DNA of 64,000 bases from Mesorhizobium australicum (GCF_900177325.1 NZ_FXBL01000004.1:3782001-3846000), one strand, 5' to 3'. Positions 36,576 to 45,311 are shown, counted from the stretch's first letter. Program-made: numbers and translations. Notes: generated from the sequence alone by a model not told the origin.

Positions 36576-37040
36576 ATGACTCACGATCTCCACATCGCGC
36601 TCTACCAGCCTGAAATCCCTGGCAATACCGGCGCGATCCTGCGGCTCGCGGCCTGCTTCTCGGCCACCGTCGACATCATCCGGCCGATCGGCTTCGAACT
36701 GTCGGACCGGACGCTGAAGCGCGCCGGCATGGACTATCTGGAGATCGCCGCGATCCGCGAGCACGCCGATTTCGCCGCCTTCGAGGACTGGCGGCGCCAG
36801 AGCGGCCGAAGGCTGGTGCTGATGTCGACGAAGGCCGAGAGGGCCTACACCGATTTCGCCTTCCGGCCCGACGACGTGCTGATGCTCGGCCGCGAATCGT
36901 CCGGCGTGCCCGACAGCGTTCACGCCCTCGCCGACGCCGAGCTGCGCATCCCGATCCGCCCCGAGGCGCGCAGCCTCAACCTCGGCATGAGCGCCGCGAT
37001 CACGCTGAGCGAGGCGGTACGGCAGATTGGGCGCACTTGA
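36576..37040 (+). CDS. trmL: tRNA (cytidine/uridine-34 2'-O)-methyltransferase TrmL
   Basis: 154 residues, a SPOUT-fold methyltransferase that modifies the wobble base of leucine tRNAs. Motifs are LYQPEIPGNTGAILRLAAC at the start, LMLGRESSGVPD and the knot region IPIRPEARSLNLGMSAAITL. The start at 36576 gives the standard N-terminus, although its ribosome site is weak. parD begins 47 bases downstream, and the parD operator-like dyads start 2 bases after the trmL stop. Confidence 0.93.
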   Translation: MTHDLHIALYQPEIPGNTGAILRLAACFSATVDIIRPIGFELSDRTLKRAGMDYLEIAAIREHADFAAFEDWRRQSGRRLVLMSTKAERAYTDFAFRPDDVLMLGRESSGVPDSVHALADAELRIPIRPEARSLNLGMSAAITLSEAVRQIGRT

Positions 37041-37042
37041 AA

Positions 37043-37070
37043 ATTCGTACGAATATGGCAATCTTTGCCA
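37043..37070. promoter_or_regulatory. Two tandem dyads before parD, candidate ParD operators
   Basis: ATTCGTACGAAT (37043-37054) is a perfect 12-base palindrome. It is followed at once by TGGCAA-TCT-TTGCCA (37056-37070). Both lie between the trmL stop and the parD ribosome-binding site, where ParD/ParDE autorepression sites are found in other systems. Confidence 0.6.
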
Positions 37071-37087
37071 AAAACTGGAGATCGACC

Positions 37088-37336
37088 ATGGCTACGATGA
37101 ACATTTCCCTCCCCGACCAGATGCGCGAGTGGGTCGAGGCGCAGGCGAAGTCCGGCAGATACGGCAATGCCAGCGACTACATGCGCGACCTTATCCGGCA
37201 CGACCAAGAACGGGCCGAAAAGATCGCGCATATGCAGAAGCTGGTGGATGAGGCTCGGGCGAGCGGGATCTCGGACAAGACTGCCGATGAAGTGATTGCA
37301 ACTGCGCGGGCGAAAGCACGAGCCGGTGGCATATAG
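37088..37336 (+). CDS. parD: ParD-like antitoxin
   Basis: 82 residues. The N-terminal ribbon-helix-helix (MATMNISLPDQMREWVEAQA, then GNASDYMRDLIRHDQ) binds DNA, and the C-terminal half is a charged helix that should cover the toxin (KLVDEARASGISDKTADEVI). The ATG at 37088 has GGAG 7 bases upstream; the in-frame Met at 37037 overlaps trmL and the dyads. The end overlaps parE by 11 bases, as is usual for these pairs. Confidence 0.9.
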   Translation: MATMNISLPDQMREWVEAQAKSGRYGNASDYMRDLIRHDQERAEKIAHMQKLVDEARASGISDKTADEVIATARAKARAGGI

Positions 37337-37616
37337 CCTTTCGCCGCGGGCAGAGGCCGATCTCGAGCGGCTTTATCGCGAAGGCTTCGACCGCTTCGGG
37401 GAGAAGCAGGCCGATCTTTATGCGCTCGACCTGATCAGGGCCTTCGAACTGCTCGGCGAAAATCCGGGAATGGCGCGGCTGAGATATGAGATCGAGCCGC
37501 CTGCCCGTATCCACTCGCACCGCTCGCATCTGATCATCTACGAGGAGGTGGACGATCTCGTCGTCATCCTTCGCATTCGCCACGCCTGCGAGAATTGGGC
37601 CGAGCGCCCGCTCTAA
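37326..37616 (+). CDS. parE: ParE-like toxin
   Basis: 96 residues from the GTG at 37326, the RelE/ParE fold: YSLSPRAEADLERLYREGFD at the start and EPPARIHSHRSHLIIYEEVD followed by DLVVILRIRHACENW at the end. These match ParE (the RxxHRSHxIxYE and IRHxxxxW patterns), so gyrase is the likely target. An ATG at 37296 would lengthen it within parD and is less likely. The stop overlaps the stop of the convergent gene by 4 bases. Confidence 0.9.
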   Translation: MAYSLSPRAEADLERLYREGFDRFGEKQADLYALDLIRAFELLGENPGMARLRYEIEPPARIHSHRSHLIIYEEVDDLVVILRIRHACENWAERPL

Positions 37617-37870
37617 TCCGCCGTCGGCAACCGTCGCATCGTGAACTCGATCACGTCGTCGGGGCGTTCGCGCCAGCTTTCGATCGCGGTCCAGTACGCC
37701 TGTTTCGGCCAGCGGTCGAACCATTCGCGGGCCTTCTGGCGGGCGACCGGGCGAGGGAGTGCGAAAGTCTCCCGCACGAAGCCGTCGCGGGGAAGGCGTA
37801 TCCCCTCGGCTCTCTGCCGGTCCAGACTTCGCTTCAGGCCGTCCAGCGGCGGCCGTGTCGGAGTGCCCAC
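37613..37870 (-). CDS. Small conserved-looking protein, unknown function
   Basis: 85 residues from a GTG at 37870 with an excellent AAGGAGG ribosome-binding site 7 bases upstream. It is basic, with [20 protein letters not shown] and [19 protein letters not shown]. No family was recognised. It converges on parE with a 4-base overlap of stops and is divergent from hemF. Confidence 0.7.
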   Translation of the reverse strand: MGTPTRPPLDGLKRSLDRQRAEGIRLPRDGFVRETFALPRPVARQKAREWFDRWPKQAYWTAIESWRERPDDVIEFTMRRLPTAD

Positions 37871-37956
37871 GCGACATCCTCCTTGACCCGTCTGGATTGA
37901 AGTTTAGGGATCGCATCCGAAAAAGACGAGTCCTTTGTGGATCGAGCGGAGTGCGC

Positions 37957-38871
37957 ATGGAACGGCCCGAGATCCCGGCAGGCCTGCCGGACGACATCGA
38001 AGACAAGAAGGCGGCGGCCCGAGCCTGGTTCGAGGAACTGCGCGACCGCATCTGCGCCGGCTTCGAGAAGATCGAGGACGAACTGACGGGGCCGCAGTCA
38101 TCGTGGTCGCCGGGCCGCTTCGAGCGCACGCCCTGGCTGCGCAAGGAGGGCGAAGGCGGCGGCGGGGTGATGTCGATGATGTACGGCCGCGTCTTCGAGA
38201 AGGTCGGCGTCCACACCTCCACCGTCCACGGCGAGTTCTCGCCGGAGTTCCGCAAGCAGATCCCCGGGGCCGAGGACGATCCGCGCTTCTGGGCGTCGGG
38301 CATCTCGCTGATCGCGCATCCGCACAATCCGAACGTGCCGGCCGTGCACATGAACACGCGCATGGTCGTCACCTCGCGGCAGTGGTTCGGCGGCGGCGCG
38401 GACCTGACGCCGGTGCTCGACCGGCGCAGGACGCAGGAGGATGCCGATTCGATCGCCTTCCACCGCGCGATGCAGTTCGTCTGCGACCGGCACGCGGCGG
38501 TCGCGGACTACGGGCGCTACAAGGCATGGTGCGACGAGTATTTCTTCCTGCCGCACCGCAACGAGCCGCGCGGCATCGGCGGCATCTTCTACGACTGGCT
38601 GCATTCGGACGAGGACAAGGGCGGCTGGGCCGCCGACTTCGCCTTCACGCAGGATGTCGGCCGCACCTTCCTCGTCGTCTACGACCACATCCTGCGCAGG
38701 AACTTCAATCTCAACTGGACCGACGCCGACCGCGAGGAGCAGTTGATCCGGCGCGGCCGCTATGTCGAGTTCAACCTGCTCTACGACCGCGGCACGACCT
38801 TCGGCCTCAGGACCGGCGGCAATGTCGACTCGATCCTGTCGTCGATGCCTCCCGAGGTGAAGTGGCCATAG
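37957..38871 (+). CDS. hemF: Aerobic (oxygen-dependent) coproporphyrinogen III oxidase
   Basis: 304 residues. It oxidatively decarboxylates coproporphyrinogen III to protoporphyrinogen IX in haem synthesis. Motifs are [46 protein letters not shown] and [18 protein letters not shown]. The ATG at 37957 has CGGAG upstream; the earlier open frame is not protein-like. A stem-loop follows the stop. Confidence 0.96.
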   Translation: MERPEIPAGLPDDIEDKKAAARAWFEELRDRICAGFEKIEDELTGPQSSWSPGRFERTPWLRKEGEGGGGVMSMMYGRVFEKVGVHTSTVHGEFSPEFRKQIPGAEDDPRFWASGISLIAHPHNPNVPAVHMNTRMVVTSRQWFGGGADLTPVLDRRRTQEDADSIAFHRAMQFVCDRHAAVADYGRYKAWCDEYFFLPHRNEPRGIGGIFYDWLHSDEDKGGWAADFAFTQDVGRTFLVVYDHILRRNFNLNWTDADREEQLIRRGRYVEFNLLYDRGTTFGLRTGGNVDSILSSMPPEVKWP

Positions 38872-38872
38872 G

Positions 38873-38913
38873 CTGTCGGAGATTGCCGGACCATCCGCGA
38901 CAGCCTCCGACAG
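38873..38913 (+). terminator. Stem-loop after hemF, possible terminator
   Basis: CTGTCGGAG (38873-38881) and CTCCGACAG (38905-38913) form a perfect 9-bp stem with a 23-base loop directly after the hemF stop. There is no T-run. The whole gap 38872-39190 (319 bases) has no recognised gene and must contain the promoter of the DUF1344 gene. Confidence 0.45.
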
Positions 38914-39190
38914 GGTTGCCCGTCGGCATACATCCGTGTGCGTCGCATAGCCGCTGCGCACGCCGCCCCATTCCTTCCACAAAGCGTTGAATCCGCTGGC
39001 GAATATGGCGGTGACGCCGCGCAGGATTTTCTTTTTCGTCTAATGGCGCAGCCGTTCGGCAGGTCTATTTTCCACGCCGTGGCCGGGAAACGCCGGCGGC
39101 TCCCCCAAGCCGCGACACGACGCAACCTGACGGCCATGTCCTGCAGAGCCGCGCCCTAGAAGAGGCGGCCGATTTTCAGGAGTAACCGAC

Positions 39191-39454
39191 ATGCGCAACC
39201 ATCTCGTTCCCGTTACGGCAGCCGCCCTCGTCGCGGTGTCGTCGTTCGCCTTCGCCGCCACGCAGCATCACGCGACCGGCAGCGTGAAGACCTACGACAG
39301 CAAGGCGATGACGCTCTCGCTCGACGACGGCTCGACCTACACCCTGCCGAAGAGCTTCAAGGACCCGGGCCTCAAGACCGGCGAGAAGGTCAATGTGGCG
39401 TGGCAGCAGAGCGGAACCATGAAGATGGTCGACAAGGTCACGATCCAGAAGTGA
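39191..39454 (+). CDS. DUF1344 periplasmic protein
   Basis: 87 residues. A signal peptide (TAAALVAVSSFAFAA) is followed by a compact domain, HATGSVKTYDSKAMTLSLDD, then STYTLPKSFKDPGLKTGEKV. This matches the DUF1344 family of small rhizobial exported proteins, predicted to fold as a small beta barrel. Function unknown. A perfect 11-bp hairpin follows the stop. Confidence 0.85.
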   Translation: MRNHLVPVTAAALVAVSSFAFAATQHHATGSVKTYDSKAMTLSLDDGSTYTLPKSFKDPGLKTGEKVNVAWQQSGTMKMVDKVTIQK

Positions 39455-39462
39455 TCCAGGGC

Positions 39463-39489
39463 GGCGGCGGAGCTTCCGGCTCCGCCGCC
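39463..39489. terminator. Hairpin between convergent genes, possible bidirectional terminator
   Basis: GGCGGCGGAGC (39463-39473) pairs perfectly with GCTCCGCCGCC (39479-39489) across a five-base loop. It lies 8 bases after the DUF1344 stop and 11 bases after the end of the opposing gene. No T-run on either side. Confidence 0.5.
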
Positions 39490-39500
39490 TCGCCTGCATC

Positions 39501-39695
39501 TCACTCCCGCACCAGCGAGCGCAACTGGCCGGCGGGCAGGTCGGCGATCTGGGACAGGTTCATCGTCTCGAGTTCGGGATGGGCCAGCGGATCTCGCAGC
39601 CAGTCGGCGCAGGCCGCCGCGCAATCGGCGAAGGAGCGCGATACGCCGGCGCGGCCGGCGAGATCGGACAGCAGGGTCGTCAAAAACTTCAGCAT
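39501..39695 (-). CDS. Small helical protein divergent from a LysR regulator
   Basis: 64 residues (MLKFLTTLLSDLAGRAGVSR, then ADCAAACADWLRDPLAHPEL and SQIADLPAGQLRSL). GGAGG lies 5 bases upstream of the ATG. The C-terminal sector has the look of DUF1127 proteins (an Ile-Ala-Asp-Leu-Pro turn before a final helix), but the family assignment is unsure. It is divergent from the LysR gene over 93 bases and is the likely target of that regulator. Confidence 0.65.
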   Translation of the reverse strand: MLKFLTTLLSDLAGRAGVSRSFADCAAACADWLRDPLAHPELETMNLSQIADLPAGQLRSLVRE

Positions 39696-39746
39696 GGCAG
39701 CCTCCGTTCAAGTTCCATGCTCCAATCATGCGGCCGAAACACCACT

Positions 39747-39760
39747 TTCTCAATGGAGAA
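39747..39760. promoter_or_regulatory. Dyad between small gene and LysR gene, candidate operator
   Basis: TTCTC-AATG-GAGAA (39747-39760) is a perfect 5-bp inverted repeat containing a T-N11-A pattern, 28 bases before the LysR start. Confidence 0.45.
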
Positions 39761-39788
39761 TGCTTCGCCTATGATATAGAAAAACTGC

Positions 39789-40709
39789 ATGAACCGTCTG
39801 CAGCGCTTCCATATCAACGGCCTCAAGGCACTCGAATCCGTCGGTCGGCTGGGCTCGCTCCAGGCGGCGGCCGACGAACTGGGCGTGACGCCCGGCGCCG
39901 TCAGCCAGCACCTGATCCGCGCCGAGCGGCAACTGGGCCGCGCCGTCTTCACCCGCACGCCGAAGGGCCTGCTGCCGACCGCTCTCGGCGCCCGCCTCCT
40001 GCCGCGCCTCACCGCCGCCTTCCGCACACTGGACGACGCACTCGCCGTCGCCGAAGAGGACCGCGAGCGCGCGCTCACGGTGTCGGTGGCGCCCGTGCTC
40101 GCTTCGAAATGGCTGGTGCCGCGCCTGTCGCGCTTCCGGGCCGCGCATCCCGACATCCGCATCCGCATCGATGCCACGACGGAGATCGTCGACCTCGATT
40201 CCTCGGATATCGACCTTGCGCTGAGGGTCGGTCGCGGCGACTGGGCGAACGTGCGCCTGCGCCGGATGCTGCCGATGGAGGTCTTCCCGGTCTGCGCGCC
40301 GGCGCTTGCGCAGACGCTGCGGTCGCCGGAGGACCTGCGCAGCGCGCCGATCGTGCTCGATTCCGGTGCGCGCGGCATCTGGGACCACTGGCTGGCGCCT
40401 TACGGCATGAAGGAGACGGACCTCGGCCCGGCCGACCACTTCACCGACGCCTCGCTGTGCGCCGACGCCGCGATCGGCGGCCAGGGCGTCATGCTCGGCT
40501 GGCACACGCTGGCGGTCGACGCGATCCGGGCCGGGCTTCTCGTCGCCCCCTTCGCTCGCGCGGTCGACATCGGCACGGGCTATTTCGCCGTCACCTCGCC
40601 CACCCGGCCGGAGACCAGGCAGATGAAGGCGTTTCTCGCCTGGGTCGAGGAGGAAATGGCCGCGACGGCGCGCGAATTCGGCAGACCGACGGCGGCGAAA
40701 AGGGCGTGA
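39789..40709 (+). CDS. LysR-family regulator, GcvA-like
   Basis: 306 residues. The helix-turn-helix is LKALESVGRLGSLQAAADEL, then VTPGAVSQHLIRAERQLGRA, and is followed by the effector domain. LYxxTRxGxxLT-like FTRTPKGLLPTALGARLL and SVAPVLASKWLVPRLSRFRA place it in the GcvA/AmpR-like group. It is divergent from a 64-residue protein gene. No effector can be named. Confidence 0.92.
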   Translation: MNRLQRFHINGLKALESVGRLGSLQAAADELGVTPGAVSQHLIRAERQLGRAVFTRTPKGLLPTALGARLLPRLTAAFRTLDDALAVAEEDRERALTVSVAPVLASKWLVPRLSRFRAAHPDIRIRIDATTEIVDLDSSDIDLALRVGRGDWANVRLRRMLPMEVFPVCAPALAQTLRSPEDLRSAPIVLDSGARGIWDHWLAPYGMKETDLGPADHFTDASLCADAAIGGQGVMLGWHTLAVDAIRAGLLVAPFARAVDIGTGYFAVTSPTRPETRQMKAFLAWVEEEMAATAREFGRPTAAKRA

Positions 40710-40797
40710 GGCCGAGGCGAGCTTAGAGCGGAACGTACAAGCTCTTGCCGCATTTCCGGCTATACTCGCCGCCCATAAGAAAGAAGGGAGAAACGCC

Positions 40798-40983
40798 ATG
40801 AAGGAATTCCACTGCGGCTCGCTGGTGCCGGGATGCGAATGGCATACGCGCCACGAGGAAGAGGCCGAGATCATGCGCCGCGCGGTCCAGCATATGCGCG
40901 AGACCCACGGCGAGACCGTCATGCGCGAATCGATGATCGACGCGATCCGCTCGCGCATCGAGAAGGTGCGCCACGCCGCCTGA
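40798..40983 (+). CDS. DUF1059 small protein
   Basis: 61 residues. It begins MKEFHCGSLVPGCEWHTRHE and continues EIMRRAVQHMRETHGE, the DUF1059 pattern with two Cys and two His that may bind metal. AAGGGAG precedes the ATG. A single-gene unit; function unknown. Confidence 0.88.
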   Translation: MKEFHCGSLVPGCEWHTRHEEEAEIMRRAVQHMRETHGETVMRESMIDAIRSRIEKVRHAA

Positions 40984-41153
40984 CGCCTGTTCCGGCCGGG
41001 ACATACCTAACGAATCATCTACCTGCGACCCCACCGGCCGCGGGTAATTGCGTGCAACTTCAAGACGTTCCGTAACTTCAAAATAACACCTGTCTGTCAT
41101 TGTGCGGCGAACAACAGGCATTCCAGCCTTTCGTATGCGCCGGAGAGACAGGC

Positions 41154-42617
41154 ATGTTCAAACGGTTCCTCAGGGCCCGGGGCGGTAACTTTGCGACCGT
41201 CACGGCGGTGGCCTCGCTGCCGCTGATCCTGGCGGCTGGCGTCGCGGTCGACTACACGCGCTACCTCTCGGCCGAGAAGCACCTGCAGGACGTCGCCGAC
41301 GCCGCCGCGCTGGCGATCGCCGCCTCCGACGAGAAGGACGAGACCAAGCTGCGCGCGCTGGCCGACAGCTTCGTCAGCGGCAACTATTCCGACAGCCGGA
41401 TCCACGAACTCTCTGTCGCCAGCCTCGACCTCGGCGAGGACCAGGTCGACCTTGCTCTCCAGGGCCGCCTGCCCACCACCTTCATGGGCATCGTCCACTA
41501 CGATTGGCTCGACGTAAAAGCCTCCTCGCTCGCCGTCCGCGCCGTGACCGGCAGTGTCGAATTGGCGCTGGTGCTCGATAATACATGGTCGATGTCCGAG
41601 AAGGACAGTTCCGGTGCCACCAAGATTGCAACCCTGAAGAAGGCGGCGGGCTCGCTGGTCACCGAGCTGATGAGCAATGCCAAGGCCGATGTCAGCATCG
41701 GCCTGGTCCCCTATGCCGACTACGTCAATGTCGGGACGAAATACCGCAACGAAAGTTGGCTGAGCGTGCCTGACGATTACGATGTCGACCCGAAGCCGAA
41801 GGTCTGCGAAATCAAGGACGTCACCACCACGCCCTGTCTGGAATATGCGCCGAAATATTCCTGCACGACCTATGTCGACGGCGTCCCGCAGAACTCTACC
41901 TGTGGCGGACAATGCGTGAAGAACGGCACGCCCTATACCGAGAAAAAAGAAGTCTGCAGTGGTGGCGGCAGCGTCACGAAATACCGCTGGTACGGCTGTA
42001 TCGGCTCGCGCATGTCCGGCACCACGCGCCTCAACGACGGGTCACCGGCCGTCACCTATCCCGGCTATGTCGAGACCAGCCAGAAGTGCCTCAACCCGAT
42101 CGTGCCGCTGAGCAAGAACAAGGCGTCGCTCGCCTCGGCAATCGACGGGATGATCATCAACATATCGAGCTACAAGCCCTACACATACATCCCCGCAGGG
42201 ATGATCTGGGGCGTGAACCTGCTGTCGCCGACCGCCCCCTTCAAGGAGGCGGGCGCCTATGACGCGAAGAACGTCGCGCCGCGCAAGGCGATCGTGCTGA
42301 TGACGGACGGCGAGAACACGCTGCGCTTCAACTCCGGCAACGGTCGCCACGCCTCTTTGAGCAGCAATGCTTCCACCGCTGCGACACAGCTAGCACAAAC
42401 CAATGCCGACACGAAGGCGATCTGCGACTATGCCAAGACGAACAAGATCGAGATCTTTTCCGTCGCCTTCATGGTCGACAATGCCGACGCCAAGAGCATC
42501 CTCGAATATTGCGCGACGGATACGGAGCACTACTTCGACGCGTCGGACCCCGACAAGCTGATGGCCGCCTTCTCCGGCATCGCCCGTTCGCTCAGTCAGG
42601 TGCGCCTGGCGCGGTAG
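41154..42617 (+). CDS. TadE/TadG-like membrane protein with vWA domain
   Basis: 487 residues. An N-terminal TadE/G-like segment (RARGGNFATVTAVASLPLIL) anchors the protein, leaving an exported body. The von Willebrand A-like domain begins LALVLDNTWSMSE, where the usual D-x-S-x-S MIDAS reads DNTWS, and ends with APRKAIVLMTDGEN. The middle insert (about residues 220-310) is rich in Cys and Tyr, with eight or so cysteines, suggesting disulfides. Such proteins are linked to Flp pilus assembly, but no other tad gene is nearby. The stop overlaps the cca gene by 26 bases on the opposite strand. Confidence 0.85.
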   Translation: MFKRFLRARGGNFATVTAVASLPLILAAGVAVDYTRYLSAEKHLQDVADAAALAIAASDEKDETKLRALADSFVSGNYSDSRIHELSVASLDLGEDQVDLALQGRLPTTFMGIVHYDWLDVKASSLAVRAVTGSVELALVLDNTWSMSEKDSSGATKIATLKKAAGSLVTELMSNAKADVSIGLVPYADYVNVGTKYRNESWLSVPDDYDVDPKPKVCEIKDVTTTPCLEYAPKYSCTTYVDGVPQNSTCGGQCVKNGTPYTEKKEVCSGGGSVTKYRWYGCIGSRMSGTTRLNDGSPAVTYPGYVETSQKCLNPIVPLSKNKASLASAIDGMIINISSYKPYTYIPAGMIWGVNLLSPTAPFKEAGAYDAKNVAPRKAIVLMTDGENTLRFNSGNGRHASLSSNASTAATQLAQTNADTKAICDYAKTNKIEIFSVAFMVDNADAKSILEYCATDTEHYFDASDPDKLMAAFSGIARSLSQVRLAR

Positions 42618-43857
42618 CCCGCGCGAGCAGTTCGTCCCGCGTCAGGGCGAAGCCGGAGGCGGTCCAGTCCGCCTCGAGCCGGCGCAGCAGGTCGCCCATC
42701 GCCGGGCCGGGAGCGATGCCGAGCGCCTGGAGATCCTTTCCGGCGACCGGAAAGACCGGTCGCTTCCACGTCGAGGCGAATTTCAGCAGGCGGCCATAGC
42801 CTCCGGCCTCGATCATGTGCTTGTCGCTCGTGCCGGCATAGGAGCGGGCCGAGGCCAGTGCCAGCATCAGCCGGTCGCGATAGGCCTGGGGGTCGCCGCC
42901 ATAGAGAAGCCTGGCGAAGACCGCCTCCGCCATGTCGTGCGCCGGCAGCGGCACCGAGGCCCAGGCCACCAGCCGGTCGCGCTCGCCGTTGGAGAGCTTG
43001 AGGCGCTCCGACAGTGCGACCGCCCGCGCCGGGTCGGGCGGGACGATCGCTTCGAGACGCAGCAGTGGATCGGCCGGCCAGCCGAGGTCGCGTTCGGCCG
43101 TAACGAGGCCATGGATCGAGTCGATGCCCCATTTCTCGGTTTCAGGAACGGCGAGAGTGAGAACGCCCGCCTGGCGCATCCACAGAAGGGCGCGCGACGG
43201 GTCGGCAGCGCCGAGCAGCTTCTTCAACTCCGCCCAGATGCGTTCGACCGAAAGCCGGGCAATCCCCTCCTTCAGCCGCGCGCAGGCTTTCAGGCCCGCG
43301 GCGTCCGGCCGGCCACCGCCATACTGGGCGAAGAAGCGGAAGAAGCGCAGGATGCGCAGATAGTCTTCACGAATGCGGGTCTCGGCGTCGCCGATGAAGC
43401 GGATGGTGCGCGTCTCGAGGTCCGCCAGCCCGCCGACGAGATCGATCACGGTGCCGTCGGCCTCCGCATAGAGCGCGTTGACGGTGAAGTCGCGCCGCTC
43501 GGCGTCGGCCTTCCAGTCACGGCCGTAGGAGACGGTCGCATGCCGCCCGTCGGTCGCGATGTCGGCGCGCAGCGTGGTGACCTCGTGCGGCCTGCCGTCG
43601 GCGAGCACCGTCACCGTGCCGTGTTCGATGCCCGTGGCAATGGTGCGAAAGCCGGCGGCCTGCGCCCGGCGCACCGTCTCGTCGGGCAGCGTCGTCGTCG
43701 CGATGTCGATGTCGGTGACAGCCTCGCCGAGAAGCGTGTTGCGCACCGCGCCGCCCACCACCCGCGCCTTCTCGCTGTCGGCGGACAGGACGGAGAGCAG
43801 TTTTTGCAGCGCCGGCTCGGCCAGCCAGGCAGCCGAGGCGATCGACGCGCCGCTCAT
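42592..43857 (-). CDS. cca: CCA tRNA nucleotidyltransferase
   Basis: 421 residues, class II. The nucleotidyltransferase motif is VVGGAVRNTLLG with catalytic DIDIA (Asp49 and Asp51). The RRDFTVNALYAE and EDYLRILRFFRFFA motifs follow. It repairs or adds the 3' CCA of tRNAs. Its start overlaps the stop of the Nudix gene (ATGA), and its end overlaps the opposing tadG-like gene by 26 bases. Last gene of the DUF1285-nudix-cca operon. Confidence 0.94.
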   Translation of the reverse strand: MSGASIASAAWLAEPALQKLLSVLSADSEKARVVGGAVRNTLLGEAVTDIDIATTTLPDETVRRAQAAGFRTIATGIEHGTVTVLADGRPHEVTTLRADIATDGRHATVSYGRDWKADAERRDFTVNALYAEADGTVIDLVGGLADLETRTIRFIGDAETRIREDYLRILRFFRFFAQYGGGRPDAAGLKACARLKEGIARLSVERIWAELKKLLGAADPSRALLWMRQAGVLTLAVPETEKWGIDSIHGLVTAERDLGWPADPLLRLEAIVPPDPARAVALSERLKLSNGERDRLVAWASVPLPAHDMAEAVFARLLYGGDPQAYRDRLMLALASARSYAGTSDKHMIEAGGYGRLLKFASTWKRPVFPVAGKDLQALGIAPGPAMGDLLRRLEADWTASGFALTRDELLARATAPGAPD

Positions 43858-44492
43858 GCGTAGAGCCTGTCGTGCACCGCGCGGATGATGCCCGCCGTGA
43901 CGCCCCAGATGTGCCTGCCGTCATAGGGCATAGTGTAGAAATAGCGCTCGATATTGTTCCAGATCCGACTGTCGGTGTGGTGGTTGGCCGCGTCCATGAG
44001 GAAGCGCAGCGGCACCTCGAACGTGTCGTCCACCTCGTCGGGATTGATCGTCAGCGTGAAGCCTGGCCGCACCACCGACAGAACAGGCGTGATGCGGAAG
44101 CCGCTGCCGCTGTAGTAGTCGGACAGTTGGCCGACGATCTCGATGAACTCCCCCTTGAGGCCGATCTCCTCGTCGGCCTCGCGCATGGCGGCGGCCTCCA
44201 CCGACACGTCGCCGGGGTCGACGCGGCCTCCGGGAAAGGCGATCTGGCCCGGATGGCTCTTCAGCTTCTCCGTGCGCTTGGTGAGCAGCATCGTCGCGCC
44301 CTCCGGCCGGTCGATGACCGGGACGAGCACGGCCGCCGGCCGCAGTCCCTCGCGGACGATGTCCTTGCGCGAGTTGGGGTTGAGCCTGTGGTCGCCATTG
44401 ACGTCGTCGCTGGGGCCAGGCGCGGCGCGCTGCAAGGCGCGGGCGCGGAAATCCGCCGCCGAATAGGGTTCTAGCGCACGCTGGTCCATCAT
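43854..44492 (-). CDS. Nudix hydrolase, CoA pyrophosphatase-like
   Basis: 212 residues. The Nudix box is AFPGGRVDPGD followed by AAAMREADEEIGL, with the CoA-type upstream region AVLVPVIDRPEGATMLLTKR and TEKLKSHPGQIAFPGG typical of NUDT7/YeaB. It should cleave CoA or a related dinucleotide. Two adjacent ATGs (44492 and 44489) are possible; the first overlaps the DUF1285 stop. It is followed by cca with a 4-base overlap. Confidence 0.88.
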   Translation of the reverse strand: MMDQRALEPYSAADFRARALQRAAPGPSDDVNGDHRLNPNSRKDIVREGLRPAAVLVPVIDRPEGATMLLTKRTEKLKSHPGQIAFPGGRVDPGDVSVEAAAMREADEEIGLKGEFIEIVGQLSDYYSGSGFRITPVLSVVRPGFTLTINPDEVDDTFEVPLRFLMDAANHHTDSRIWNNIERYFYTMPYDGRHIWGVTAGIIRAVHDRLYA

Positions 44493-45124
44493 TCCCCGCT
44501 GAGCTGCTTCAGCTTCTCGACGGGCATGACCGGAAACACCGCGCCCTTCGAGCGCAGGGCGAACATTGCCCTGCCGTCGATCTCGATCTCCTCGCCGATC
44601 TCCGCCAGCTCGTACATCACCGGCCGTGCCACCAGCGCCTCCAGCCGCCCGCGCACGTGCAGATAGGGCTTGAGCCCGCCGGTGCCGTCCTCGTCGACGA
44701 AGCGCAGCGGATGGTCCGGACCGGCCTCGACCACGTCGCCGACATTGGTGCGGAAGGTGAGCACCTGGTCCTCGCCCTGCCCCGACGCATCGACCTCCAC
44801 CGCCACGAAGGGCGCGTCGACCACCCGGATGCCGACCTTTTCGACCGGCGTGACGAGATAGGTCTTCCCGTCCTCGTCCTTGCGCAGGACCGTCGAGAAC
44901 AGCTGGACCAGCGGCATGCGGCCGATCGGCGTGCCAAGGTAGAACCAGGTGCCGTCGGCGCGGATTTCCATGTCGAGGTCGCCGCAAAACGGTGGATTCC
45001 AGCGCTCGACCGGCGGCAGGCCCTTGCCCGCCCGCGTAGCGCGGGAGATGAGTGCGGTCAGGCCCGCGGTATCGCGCGCGCCGGCAAGCGTGTCCTGTGG
45101 GCTGGTCTGGCTGTCCTGCTGCAT
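44489..45124 (-). CDS. DUF1285 protein
   Basis: 211 residues, soluble. The family pattern is visible: PPVERWNPPFCGDLDMEIRA, TWFYLGTPIGRMPLVQLFST, VLRKDEDGKTYLVTPVEKVG, and GLKPYLHVRGRLEALVARPV. A GTG at 45130 is a possible earlier start. DUF1285 proteins are conserved next to nudix, cca and moxR genes in alphaproteobacteria; their role is unknown. The stop overlaps the start of the Nudix gene. Confidence 0.88.
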   Translation of the reverse strand: MQQDSQTSPQDTLAGARDTAGLTALISRATRAGKGLPPVERWNPPFCGDLDMEIRADGTWFYLGTPIGRMPLVQLFSTVLRKDEDGKTYLVTPVEKVGIRVVDAPFVAVEVDASGQGEDQVLTFRTNVGDVVEAGPDHPLRFVDEDGTGGLKPYLHVRGRLEALVARPVMYELAEIGEEIEIDGRAMFALRSKGAVFPVMPVEKLKQLSGE

Positions 45125-45311
45125 GGTCACGAAATAGTCACTGTTGTTCCGCTTGTCAGCCTAGGTCAGTGATTTAAGTTCATCTTGCAGCGCAGCGAAA
45201 CATGCGAGTCGACCGACCGCCTCTTGCGACGAACGCTGGCAAGGACGAACGCCTGCCCGGGCCGCGTCTTGAATGCCGCGGCCGGGGCACTCTTCCAGAG
45301 GATCGAGACGC

